Notes: generated from the sequence alone by a model not told the origin. DNA of 5,777 nt from Bacillota bacterium (GCA_030706065.1 JAUZPH010000256.1:1-5777); one strand, 5' to 3'; positions 1 to 5,771 are shown, numbered from the stretch's first letter. A program made the numbers and translations.

Positions 1-549
1 GAACAGTTAAAAAGAGCGCTGGAAGATCTGGAGAGCTATAACAGAATACTGCATTTGCAGTCTCTATGTGATGAACTTACCGGCTTATACAACCGGCGGG
101 GCTTTATTACACTTGCAAATGAACGGATTGCAAGGCTGAAAGGTCCCAATTCGGGATGCCTGATATTTTATGCGGATTTGGATGGCCTTAAGCAGATAAA
201 TGATACTTATGGACATGCAGAAGGAGATTTTACTTTAACAAAAGCGGCAGAGTTATTGACTCAGGCTTTCAAATCTACCGATATAATTGGCCGTATCGGT
301 GGAGATGAGTTCACCGTCCTTGTGATAGGTGCAGCCGAGAGAGATAAAAATTATATATGGAACCAGGTAAAGCTTTTATACGACAATTTTAATAAAACCT
401 CAGGTAAACCTTATAATATCTCTATAAGCGCCGGGTGTGTATATTTTAAATCCAATGTTGGATTCAACCTCGATGAGCTTTTAAGGAGTGCTGATTTGGA
501 GCTATATATTGAAAAACAAAGGAAAAAGTCCGTACATAAAAAGAAATAA
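1..549 (+). CDS. GGDEF-domain diguanylate cyclase, C-terminal part (5' end outside window)
   Basis: The reading frame is open from the first base, so the N-terminal sensor part lies outside the window; the TTG at 55 is an internal codon, not a start. Numbering from the first codon here, residues 1-20 are a charged heptad-like helix typical of the linker before a GGDEF domain. The domain follows: DELTGLYNRR (24-33), the metal and substrate segment DLDGLKQIND (59-68), then an intact GGDEF at 100-104 (bases 298-312). The family makes cyclic di-GMP from two GTP as a dimer. The position of the inhibitory RxxD site holds KSTD (91-94), so the arginine is replaced by lysine and product inhibition may be weak. 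The end, ADLELYIEKQRKK, matches the closing helix of the domain, so the C-terminus is complete. This style of GGDEF is often joined to a periplasmic-binding or PAS sensor in Clostridia, but no sensor is visible here. Activity is inferred from the intact motif. Confidence 0.93.
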   Translation, partial: EQLKRALEDLESYNRILHLQSLCDELTGLYNRRGFITLANERIARLKGPNSGCLIFYADLDGLKQINDTYGHAEGDFTLTKAAELLTQAFKSTDIIGRIGGDEFTVLVIGAAERDKNYIWNQVKLLYDNFNKTSGKPYNISISAGCVYFKSNVGFNLDELLRSADLELYIEKQRKKSVHKKK

Positions 550-560
550 AAGCATATTAA

Positions 561-600
561 GAAAAAAGAAGAGGCAGGGAGTAAATCCGCTGCTTCTTCT
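561..600 (-). terminator. Intrinsic terminator for the marR-nmrA operon
   Basis: Arms 567-577 and 590-600 form an 11-bp stem with one imperfect pair (G-U if read on the plus strand, A-C on the minus strand) and a 12-nt loop. On the minus strand the stem is followed at once by a run of six T (bases 566 down to 561), as in a rho-independent terminator. On the plus strand no T-run follows, so it should stop minus-strand transcripts best. It lies about 115 bases past the stop of the NmrA-like gene. It may also act weakly on the converging GGDEF transcript. Confidence 0.7.
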
Positions 601-607
601 GCTTATA

Positions 608-703
608 GATGCGGAAACTTATGTTTAAATTTATCGCCTTCGAAAAATCGGTGAAGATTCGATATTTTCTCAGGCGAATACTAAAGGTTTAAATTTCCGT
701 ATC
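608..703. repeat. Large imperfect inverted repeat in convergent intergenic DNA
   Basis: Four nested pairings share one centre: 608-617 with 694-703 (10 bp, one G-U), TTTAAA 624-629 with 688-693, TCGCCT 634-639 with AGGCGA 672-677, and 642-650 with 660-669 (nine pairs, one bulged A). The apical loop is about 9 nt. It could fold as a long branched hairpin in RNA from either strand and would lie in the 3' untranslated RNA of the minus-strand operon. I do not recognise it as a known riboswitch class. It may be a dispersed intergenic repeat or a transcript-end stability element. Confidence 0.5.
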
Positions 704-713
704 TTTATAAAAA

Positions 714-1616
714 TTATTTTACAGGTTGATATGCTTGAAAGTGATGAACCGTCCCCGTGAACAGAGCTGCATTCTTTCCGGCAAAGGTTTGAAAGTTTTT
801 CGGTTTTCTACCGGTGAGTTTGTAAAAGTCTTCGGTGACCCTGCTGGCAGTGCCGAGCCTGGTCATAAGATAAAGCATCGTTGTCACATTTACATATGAC
901 TTGTCAAAGCCTCTTACCTCTCTCATATGTTTTCTGAATCTGAAAACTGAAGGATTGCTGTAGGTTACCTTTCTGTCTATGACTTTGGTAAGAATATCAG
1001 CTATCTGATAGTAATCCAGGGACTCCGGGCCGGTTATGGTATGGGCGGTGTTTTTATATTTTTCCGGATTTGCAAGGAGCACCGCAGCGGAATATCCGAT
1101 ATCCCCGGCATCTATGAAACTGCATCTGCTTTTTCCCGCGGGAATAAATATTTCACTCCTGTCTCTTATTTCATCAAGGTGCACACCGGTGAGGTTCTGC
1201 ATGAAGAAGCCCGGCCGGATGTGTGCATAAGGAATACCGGCTTTTTCTATGTATTTCTCTATCTTATGATGAGGCGGTACCGGATTATTCTCTACTCCCA
1301 TCAGTGACAGGAAGGAAACCAGCTTAATTCCGGCAGCCTTCATGGCATCAATAAAAGGTTTCAAGTCCTCGGGCTTTCCTAAATGAGGGGGACGCATTAA
1401 AAAGACTCTGTCCACATCCTTTAAGGCCGCCTCAAAGGTGGAAGGATCAGTAAAATCAAAGCGTACGTATTCACCACGGCTATCCACCTCAGATATCTTC
1501 TTTTCTGTCAATTGACTTAATGCTGCCGACACCTGCTGTCCCATATCAAGCAGTGAGCTGCAAACAAAGCGGCCTACGTTTCCAGTGGCCCCTGTTACAA
1601 GCACTTTATTCTTCAT
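714..1616 (-). CDS. NmrA-like NAD(P)-binding oxidoreductase (atypical SDR)
   Basis: A 300-residue soluble protein with a Rossmann fold. The N-terminal strand and nucleotide loop are VLVTGATGNVG, with the glycine motif at 9-15. Next come LMRPP (73-77), the SFLSLMGV strand (101-108) and the segment HKIEKYIEKAGIPYAHIRPG (117-136), which in this family ends in an RPGxFMxN motif (134-141). FIDAGDIGYSAAVLL (167-181) and the GPESLDYYQIADIL stretch (196-209) match NmrA/QorB-type atypical short-chain dehydrogenases. The classical YxxxK catalytic pair is not evident, so the protein may be a redox sensor or a quinone or aldehyde reductase; the substrate is unknown. The start is supported by AGGAGG at 1623-1628, six bases before the ATG. 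It is the second gene of an operon, 39 bases behind marR, and so is likely its regulatory target. The last 12 residues look like an extension; the codons there carry GGGGACGGTTC on the coding strand. Confidence 0.88.
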   Translation of the reverse strand: MKNKVLVTGATGNVGRFVCSSLLDMGQQVSAALSQLTEKKISEVDSRGEYVRFDFTDPSTFEAALKDVDRVFLMRPPHLGKPEDLKPFIDAMKAAGIKLVSFLSLMGVENNPVPPHHKIEKYIEKAGIPYAHIRPGFFMQNLTGVHLDEIRDRSEIFIPAGKSRCSFIDAGDIGYSAAVLLANPEKYKNTAHTITGPESLDYYQIADILTKVIDRKVTYSNPSVFRFRKHMREVRGFDKSYVNVTTMLYLMTRLGTASRVTEDFYKLTGRKPKNFQTFAGKNAALFTGTVHHFQAYQPVK

Positions 1617-1655
1617 AGGTATCCTCCTGTTTAATCCTGTAGATTCAACTGTATA

Positions 1656-2096
1656 TTATTCTATCTTATTCAGTGCATTTCTCAAGTCCTTCAGTGCCAA
1701 AGCCAGTTTTTCAAGCTCCTCATCATTGAAATTGACTATTTTATTCTCCAGATTCAGCATTACCAGTCTCTTATGATTTGCCAAAAATTCTTTTCCGCTG
1801 TCGGTCAGCTTGAGGTGAATATATCTTCTGTCCCTGTCGTCAGACACCCTTTCAACAAAGGCCTTGTCGATTAGCTTTTGAATCAAGGGAGTTGCATTTG
1901 TCTTTGAAATCATAAGAATTTTGGCAAGCTCTGTCACCGCAAGCGTTTCGAAGTCCTCCAATGTAAAGAGGATATGAAAGTGTGAGGGGGCCAGGTCTAT
2001 GCCATCCTGATAGAGATCAAGCTTTACAAGCTTTTTTCTGAATAACGGGGGGATGGTATACAGATTTTCCACTATATCTTTAAAGATTTCATCCAT
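1656..2096 (-). CDS. MarR-family transcriptional regulator
   Basis: A 146-residue winged-helix regulator, the usual size for MarR. The N-terminal dimer helix covers about 1-28. The DNA-binding core follows: TLAVTELAKIL (51-61), the recognition helix SKTNATPLIQKLIDKAF (64-80), then the wing with the family mark DDRDRRYIHLKLT (86-98). C-terminal helices (123-145) complete the dimer interface. The start is placed at the ATG at 2094-2096. A GTG four codons upstream (2106-2108) overlaps the AGGAG ribosome site at 2108-2112, so it can hardly be used. It is the first gene of an operon with the NmrA-like gene. Its promoter is overlaid by a perfect 38-bp palindrome, the expected form of an autoregulatory MarR operator. 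MarR proteins usually lose DNA on binding phenolic or lipophilic ligands or on cysteine oxidation; this protein has no cysteine, so a small ligand is more likely than thiol oxidation (inference). Confidence 0.92.
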   Translation of the reverse strand: MDEIFKDIVENLYTIPPLFRKKLVKLDLYQDGIDLAPSHFHILFTLEDFETLAVTELAKILMISKTNATPLIQKLIDKAFVERVSDDRDRRYIHLKLTDSGKEFLANHKRLVMLNLENKIVNFNDEELEKLALALKDLRNALNKIE

Positions 2097-2107
2097 TACA
2101 GCTGTCA

Positions 2108-2112
2108 CTCCT
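2108..2112 (-). promoter_or_regulatory. Ribosome binding site that decides the marR start
   Basis: AGGAG on the minus strand, 11 bases before the ATG at 2094-2096. It shares a base with the upstream in-frame GTG, so it excludes that codon as the start. Confidence 0.65.
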
Positions 2113-2141
2113 GACTAATCATAATAGTATATATGGTTATG

Positions 2142-2179
2142 TTCTTATAATAGTTATGATATCATAACTATTATAAGAA
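2142..2179. promoter_or_regulatory. Perfect 38-bp palindrome, probable MarR operator
   Basis: Bases 2142-2160 are the exact reverse complement of 2161-2179, with no spacer; the centre is GAT|ATC. It lies 46 bases upstream of the marR ATG and covers the predicted -10 box and start point. MarR dimers normally bind palindromes of about 16-20 bp, so this site could hold one dimer at the core (AGTTATGATATCATAACT) with extra symmetric contacts, or more than one dimer. The element ATAATAGT within the left half recurs at 2121-2128 between the palindrome and the gene, a possible extra half-site. Confidence 0.7.
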
Positions 2180-2185
2180 TTGCAA
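2156..2185 (-). promoter_or_regulatory. Predicted sigma-A promoter of the marR-nmrA operon
   Basis: On the minus strand, a -35 box TTGCAA (2185-2180) and a -10 box TATCAT (2161-2156) are 18 bases apart; each is close to consensus. Transcription would start near 2149, giving a leader of about 50 bases. The -10 box sits in the centre of the 38-bp palindrome, so a bound repressor would block polymerase. An alternative -10, TATTAT, lies further downstream in the palindrome. Confidence 0.5.
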
Positions 2186-2205
2186 GTAATGCACTGGAGG
2201 TTTTT

Positions 2206-2363
2206 ATGAAGATGCGTAGAATATAAATACCTATTTACTTGAAGAGAAATTTATACGAAAGATACTGGCATTGGGGCCCTATTTCAGGGTTTTGTCTCCT
2301 CAAAGATTAGAGGATCAAGTTGTGAGAAGAATAAGAAGAGCTATTGAACTCAGCGGGGAATAA
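2206..2363 (+). pseudogene. Remnant of a YafY/WYL-type transcriptional regulator with internal deletion
   Basis: From 2220 to the TAA at 2361-2363 the frame encodes a C-terminal tail including FIRKILALGPYFRVLSP, then QRLEDQVVRRIRRAIEL. This is the pattern that closes WYL-domain regulators of the YafY type (a hydrophobic helix, LG, V-L-x-P, then a charged final helix). No start codon with a ribosome site precedes it in frame, and a TAG at 2217-2219 closes it upstream. In a different frame a good Shine-Dalgarno (TGGAGG, 2195-2200) precedes ATG 2206, which reads MKMRRI and then stops at 2224-2226. YafY proteins commonly begin with a similar MKxxRL/I, so the two pieces may be the start and end of one gene that lost the roughly 270 codons between them. 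The tail assignment is fairly firm; the head assignment is an inference from six residues. Confidence 0.6.
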
Positions 2364-2390
2364 AAAAGCAGCCGACCATGGGGCGGCTGC
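2362..2390 (-). terminator. Intrinsic terminator of the tldD-tldE operon
   Basis: GCAGCCG (2368-2374) pairs perfectly with CGGCTGC (2384-2390) around a short loop. On the minus strand it is followed by six T (2367 down to 2362). It lies about 95 bases after the tldE stop and is the first strong terminator for that operon. The T-run abuts the stop codon of the WYL remnant on the other strand. Confidence 0.85.
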
Positions 2391-2404
2391 GGTGTGTGAA
2401 TAAT

Positions 2405-2421
2405 GGGATGGGGGTCATCCC
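2405..2421 (+). terminator. Possible weak plus-strand terminator hairpin
   Basis: GGGATG (2405-2410) pairs with CATCCC (2416-2421) across a 5-nt loop, followed on the plus strand by TGATGATTTTATT. It could once have ended the WYL regulator transcript. The stem is short and the T-tract broken, so this is tentative. Confidence 0.3.
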
Positions 2422-2485
2422 TGATGATTTTATTGTAGGATTCTATTGTGTCAGTTTGATGTCAATATTGAGTACTATTTGTTAA

Positions 2486-3781
2486 TTATTTTCCGGAAAC
2501 AGTTACTCCTGTAGAGCTTATATGAGGAAGCAGCATTGCCCCGAAGTCAACTCTTTCACTGGATATGGCTTTAATGTTCCTGAACAGCTCCAGAAGATTT
2601 CCCGAGATCATTGTCTCGCTTACAGGATATTTAATTTCTCCATTTTCGATATAATAGCTGTTTTTGGCAACACCGGAGAAGTCACCGCTGGTACTTGGCA
2701 TTCCTCCGGAGAATCTGGCCACCAGAATTCCTTTTGCCGTATTCTTAACCATTTCCTCAAAGGAGGTATCGCCTGGTTCAACTACATAGCAGTATCCGGA
2801 ATTCTTTGCCCTCTCGAGGCCGGTCTTATTGGCGCCGTACTGGCTGAGAAGGAAGCTTTTCAAAACTCCTTTTTCAAGGATGGTGACATTTTCTGCCTTG
2901 AAGCCATCTCCGGTAACAAAGTAGCCATCGCATATTTCCGGGGAAACAGGCTTCGAGCTTAAGGTAAGCAGCGGGCTTGAAATCTGCTCATTAAGCTTGT
3001 CTTTTAATAAGCTTGTTCCAGAGATTAATACAGAATCTGTAAGGAAAGTGCCAACATAGGCGCTGATTAAATCATTTAAACAGTCCGGTGTTATTATGAC
3101 ATCACCCTGGAACTTGCCTTCAATGGGCCGGGTGGTTATCTGTTCGGTATTTTGCCTCATCAATATTTCAATGGTTCCGCAGTCAAGAAGTTCCTTGTCC
3201 AGTTCTTTCGTGAAGAAGCCGCTGTAGTTGAAGGAGGAGCCCTTTTCTCCATCTTTTGAGGCAAACATAGTCATGAAATCGTAGATCCCTTTATTCATGG
3301 AGAAGTCCACTCCATTGGAGTTACCAACATACTTGCTGCTCTGGTTAAAGGTCAATATGGTGTCGTTGAGCTTTATGGTGGGGAATTTAGCAGATACCTC
3401 CGATACAAAGTTGGTCAGCAGAGTATACATCCTGTCCAAATCAGGCTCCATTATCCCTGAAGTAAACTGTTCCGGGTCCTGCAGCGGGGCTATATCATAA
3501 CCATCATCCGCTTCTGAATTTCTGCACAGCTCAAATACAGAGTTTACAGCCTCATCGATGGATTCTTTGTCGGCCTTGTTGATGGAAATAAACCCTTTCT
3601 TTTTATCCTTGATTACTGTCAGGCCCAGTGAAGTGTCCAAAGTTGTACGGAGCAGCGATACGGAGCCGCTTTCCACATTCATTTCATATTTTTTACTTTT
3701 TGACAGTTCACACTGACATTTGTCAGCTCCGGTTTTTAAAAGTGTTTCTATACAATAGGTAACTACTTCTCTATCATTCAT
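2486..3781 (-). CDS. tldE: TldE/PmbA-type subunit of the TldD/TldE metalloprotease
   Basis: A 431-residue cytosolic protein of the PmbA/TldD family, close to the usual length. The N-terminal domain (about 1-130) has the family pattern of a sheet with GSVSLLRTTLDTSLGLTV (39-56). The C-terminal domain holds the signature FSGGMPSTSGDFSGVAKNSY (357-376), then YIENGEI (377-383) and PVSETMISGNLLELFRNI (386-403), all diagnostic of TldE/PmbA. It lacks the HExxxH metal motif of TldD, as TldE proteins do, and so acts as the partner that helps form the enclosed proteolytic chamber. In Escherichia coli the pair matures microcin B17 and degrades unfolded CcdA. The ATG at 3779-3781 has GGGGG at 3790-3794, eight bases upstream and inside the tldD end. 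Only one base separates it from the tldD stop, so translational coupling and equal subunit supply are likely. No frame damage is seen. Confidence 0.95.
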   Translation of the reverse strand: MNDREVVTYCIETLLKTGADKCQCELSKSKKYEMNVESGSVSLLRTTLDTSLGLTVIKDKKKGFISINKADKESIDEAVNSVFELCRNSEADDGYDIAPLQDPEQFTSGIMEPDLDRMYTLLTNFVSEVSAKFPTIKLNDTILTFNQSSKYVGNSNGVDFSMNKGIYDFMTMFASKDGEKGSSFNYSGFFTKELDKELLDCGTIEILMRQNTEQITTRPIEGKFQGDVIITPDCLNDLISAYVGTFLTDSVLISGTSLLKDKLNEQISSPLLTLSSKPVSPEICDGYFVTGDGFKAENVTILEKGVLKSFLLSQYGANKTGLERAKNSGYCYVVEPGDTSFEEMVKNTAKGILVARFSGGMPSTSGDFSGVAKNSYYIENGEIKYPVSETMISGNLLELFRNIKAISSERVDFGAMLLPHISSTGVTVSGK

Positions 3782-3782
3782 A

Positions 3783-5162
3783 TTATCTACCCCCTATGTT
3801 CACCTTGCATTTAATGGCCGGGCCGCCCATGCCCACGGGAATCATCTGTTTCTTGCCGCACATTCCGCCGTTCAACCAGATCATATCGTCGGATATCATG
3901 GTTACACTTTTTAATACATCAAAAGCTATGCCGGATATTGTTGTATCCTTGATTGCTCTGCCAAGCCTTCCGTTTTTAATTTCAAAGCCCATGGTAATAC
4001 CAAACATAAATTCACTGGTGGTATCAGCCTGGCCATTATTAGTCTGCATAAGATAATAACCGTCTTCAATAGATGCAATCATATCGGCCAGCTTGCTTGT
4101 ACCAGGTAAAATAGCAGTATTTCTCATTCTGATAAGAGGTTCGTCAAAGAACTGATAAGCCCTGGCATTTCCTCGGGGTTTGGTGTTAAAATGCCTTGCA
4201 CTTTCTCTGTTATGCATATAATTTCTCAGTATTCCATTTTCAATTATGACCACATCTTCTGCAGCAGTACCCTCATCGTCCATAAATACAGGAATGGGAC
4301 AAGTTTTGTATTCATAAGTATGGGCATAATCAACAAGGTTTACCAAAGGGCTTGCAATCATCTTGTCCATATAATCTGCAGCAATGGAACCGGATAAGAC
4401 CAAATCCGCTTCCGTGGTATGGCCTATGGCTTCATGAGCAAGTATACCTGCAAGGTTCTGATGAAGAACACATTCCTTTATTCCGGCATTGGCATAGCCC
4501 CCTTCACTTTTTGCAATGAGATTTTCGTATAAGCTGTCTATTTTCCTATACAAATCCTCAGGTGATGAGTAGTTGTCTTCAAACTGGCCAAGTCCACCAA
4601 ATACCTCGTACAGGGAAACCGGCTGCCCGTCTTTTTCTATGGAAAGTGATATCACAATATTGGCACGGGGCACCATTGAGTACAGGTCGGCTCCATTGGA
4701 GGTTATCATGGTCTTCTCCATGTCAAGGCAGCGCAGTGCTGTCATTCTCTCTGTTAAATTGGGATACTTTGAAGCAATGTAGTCGTCCAGTTCTTTCATA
4801 AATTCCATTACCTGCTCCTGGGTATGTCTGGATTTCTTCGTGCTGAAATCCTTCTCGAAAGTACCCGACTGGGGTTCGAAGAGAGACCTGTTTTTTTTCA
4901 CTCTGCTGTCCAGAAACAAGGCATTTCCCTCAGCAGCCTTCAGCACGGCCTTGATATTTTCAACATTCATTTCTGCACTTGATGCAAATCCCCAGGAGCC
5001 GTTTTTATAGACCCTTGCACTGACACCGTTGGTGACACTTTTGGAATTCTGAACCAGATTTCCGTTTAATAGAGTTATATTCAGGGCTTTGTTCTCTTGA
5101 ACTCTGAGCTCTGTGTATTGGGATAAGCTGTTATAATATTGCTTGAGACTTTTTACTATCAT
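3783..5162 (-). CDS. tldD: TldD-type catalytic subunit of the TldD/TldE metalloprotease
   Basis: A 459-residue cytosolic zinc peptidase, slightly shorter than the E. coli protein. The metal site is intact: HEAIGH (243-248, bases 4419-4436) gives the HExxxH motif, and C435 in GGMCGKKQMIPVG is the expected cysteine ligand near the C-terminus. Other family marks are NGVSARVYKNGSWGFASS (45-62), the FMDDEGTAAED stretch after the active site and RGNARAYQFFDEP further on. TldD with TldE cuts small unfolded or modified peptides that can thread into the complex. The start ATG (5160-5162) has GGGGGAG at 5168-5174, five bases away, and a strong promoter upstream. It leads a two-gene operon. No RiPP precursor or modifying enzyme is seen beside it, so a general peptide clean-up role or a substrate encoded elsewhere is more likely than a dedicated local cluster. 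Confidence 0.96.
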   Translation of the reverse strand: MIVKSLKQYYNSLSQYTELRVQENKALNITLLNGNLVQNSKSVTNGVSARVYKNGSWGFASSAEMNVENIKAVLKAAEGNALFLDSRVKKNRSLFEPQSGTFEKDFSTKKSRHTQEQVMEFMKELDDYIASKYPNLTERMTALRCLDMEKTMITSNGADLYSMVPRANIVISLSIEKDGQPVSLYEVFGGLGQFEDNYSSPEDLYRKIDSLYENLIAKSEGGYANAGIKECVLHQNLAGILAHEAIGHTTEADLVLSGSIAADYMDKMIASPLVNLVDYAHTYEYKTCPIPVFMDDEGTAAEDVVIIENGILRNYMHNRESARHFNTKPRGNARAYQFFDEPLIRMRNTAILPGTSKLADMIASIEDGYYLMQTNNGQADTTSEFMFGITMGFEIKNGRLGRAIKDTTISGIAFDVLKSVTMISDDMIWLNGGMCGKKQMIPVGMGGPAIKCKVNIGGR

Positions 5163-5189
5163 TTATACTCCCCCTTTCGCTATATGCAT

Positions 5190-5219
5190 ATTATACCATT
5201 TTGAGGATGTTATTGGTAA
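5190..5219 (-). promoter_or_regulatory. Predicted promoter of the tldD-tldE operon
   Basis: On the minus strand a perfect -10 TATAAT (5195-5190) is preceded directly by TGG, giving an extended -10. A weaker -35, TTACCA (5219-5214), lies 18 bases upstream. The start point would be near 5183, about 20 bases before the ATG. An inverted repeat TTATTG-GTAA-CAATAA (5210-5225) covers the -35 and could be a regulator site; this last point is tentative. Confidence 0.65.
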
Positions 5220-5276
5220 CAATAATGTAAAAAGGGAGAACTAACGGCCTGGAAGGGAGCCGGCGTACAACAGGAT

Positions 5277-5304
5277 AAAAAAGCTGGCAAGTACCAGCTT
5301 TTTT
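5277..5304 (-). terminator. Bidirectional intrinsic terminator after the DUF3892 gene
   Basis: AAAAAAGCTGG (5277-5287) and CCAGCTTTTTT (5294-5304) are exact complements around a 6-nt loop. The GC-rich core GCTGG/CCAGC is flanked by A and T runs, so it can stop transcripts on both strands. On the minus strand it starts two bases after the DUF3892 stop and insulates tldD from that gene. Confidence 0.88.
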
Positions 5305-5306
5305 AC

Positions 5307-5540
5307 TTAGAATTCCGGTACATCCTCCAGGAATCCATAGTGCAGCCCGGTAGGATTGCTTGCAAGCCTTTCTTTCCCGGAGTTATCTCTTTCCACGGTG
5401 ACACCGTCAATCTCATGTTCCTTAACCATTCTAATGGCTTCATCTATGGAATAAACACTGCCATCATCCGTACGTATGGCGACAATATCACCTTTTTCAT
5501 TTTTTCTGATGTTTGCGATTGTTGGGATATGACCACTCAT
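5307..5540 (-). CDS. DUF3892-family small protein
   Basis: A 77-residue soluble protein. Its whole length fits the DUF3892 pattern: IPTIANIRKNEKGDIVAIR (5-23), a DGSVYSIDEAIRMVK stretch (26-40), IDGVTVERDNSGKERLASNP (44-63) and an acidic tail ending LEDVPEF. The family is common in Firmicutes as small single-domain proteins; its biochemical role is unknown. The start is the ATG at 5538-5540, eight bases after a near-perfect AAGGAGG. The frame runs open a further 36 codons upstream, but that part is Asn/Lys-rich with no ribosome site and is not taken as coding. It is a single-gene unit with its own terminator just after the stop, so it is not co-transcribed with tldD although it lies upstream on the same strand. 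No membrane segment or signal peptide is seen. Confidence 0.85.
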   Translation of the reverse strand: MSGHIPTIANIRKNEKGDIVAIRTDDGSVYSIDEAIRMVKEHEIDGVTVERDNSGKERLASNPTGLHYGFLEDVPEF

Positions 5541-5548
5541 AAAATATA

Positions 5549-5555
5549 CCTCCTT
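5549..5555 (-). promoter_or_regulatory. Ribosome binding site that decides the DUF3892 start
   Basis: AAGGAGG on the minus strand, eight bases before the ATG at 5538-5540. It is the only good site in the open frame and rules against the longer 113-codon reading. Confidence 0.85.
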
Positions 5556-5590
5556 AAGCTGTGTAAATCCGTTGCGTATTACCATTTCAC

Positions 5591-5619
5591 ATTGTATGAC
5601 ATACCTGTATTCTTTTCTA
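5591..5619 (-). promoter_or_regulatory. Candidate promoter of the DUF3892 gene
   Basis: On the minus strand TAGAAA (5619-5614) and TACAAT (5596-5591) are 17 bases apart, matching the -35 at four and the -10 at five of six positions. The leader would be about 40 bases. The surrounding DNA is very AT-rich, so other choices are possible. Confidence 0.3.
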
Positions 5620-5748
5620 TTATTTGATTTATTATTAAATATATTCAAAGAGATTTTTTAAAACATAATCAGGATCTGTAACAAAAAAAACGGCATACTC
5701 ATATGATGTACTATGAGCGAAGGATAAAACTTAAGAAACTCTATGTTA

Positions 5749-5771
5749 TATAATGATAATCAAAAAGGAGG
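5749..5771 (+). promoter_or_regulatory. -10 box and ribosome binding site of a plus-strand gene beginning past the window
   Basis: TATAAT (5749-5754) is followed by AAGGAGG (5765-5771) and six more bases to the window end. A start codon at or just after 5777 would have ideal spacing. No convincing -35 is seen upstream. The leader would be very short, about 17 bases. The gene would be divergent from the DUF3892 gene, and its identity cannot be told. Confidence 0.55.

Noticed and set aside
609..692. A 27-codon plus-strand frame starting ATG at 609 with a basic, hydrophobic product (MRKLMFKFIAFEK...)
   Set aside because: There is no ribosome binding site before it and the DNA is explained by the inverted repeat; nothing supports translation.
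2097..2108. GTG start for marR giving 150 residues
   Set aside because: The GTG overlaps the only Shine-Dalgarno; the ATG at 2096 is spaced correctly.
2448..2480. A TTGACA -35-like box on the minus strand downstream of tldE
   Set aside because: The nearest -10-like TACAAT is 22 bases away, too far, and there is no gene for it to serve before the terminator.
2522..2962. A 146-codon plus-strand open frame opposite tldE
   Set aside because: It is antisense to a well-conserved tldE region, has no family pattern and no ribosome site; it is a shadow frame.
5541..5648. N-terminal extension of the DUF3892 frame by 36 codons
   Set aside because: It has no ribosome site, an Asn/Lys-rich AT-driven composition, and the AAGGAGG before 5540 marks the real start.
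5698..5717. Inverted repeat CTCATA-8 nt-TATGAG upstream of the right-edge gene
   Set aside because: The arms are only 6 bp in AT-rich DNA and the -35 region is undefined; too weak to call an operator.
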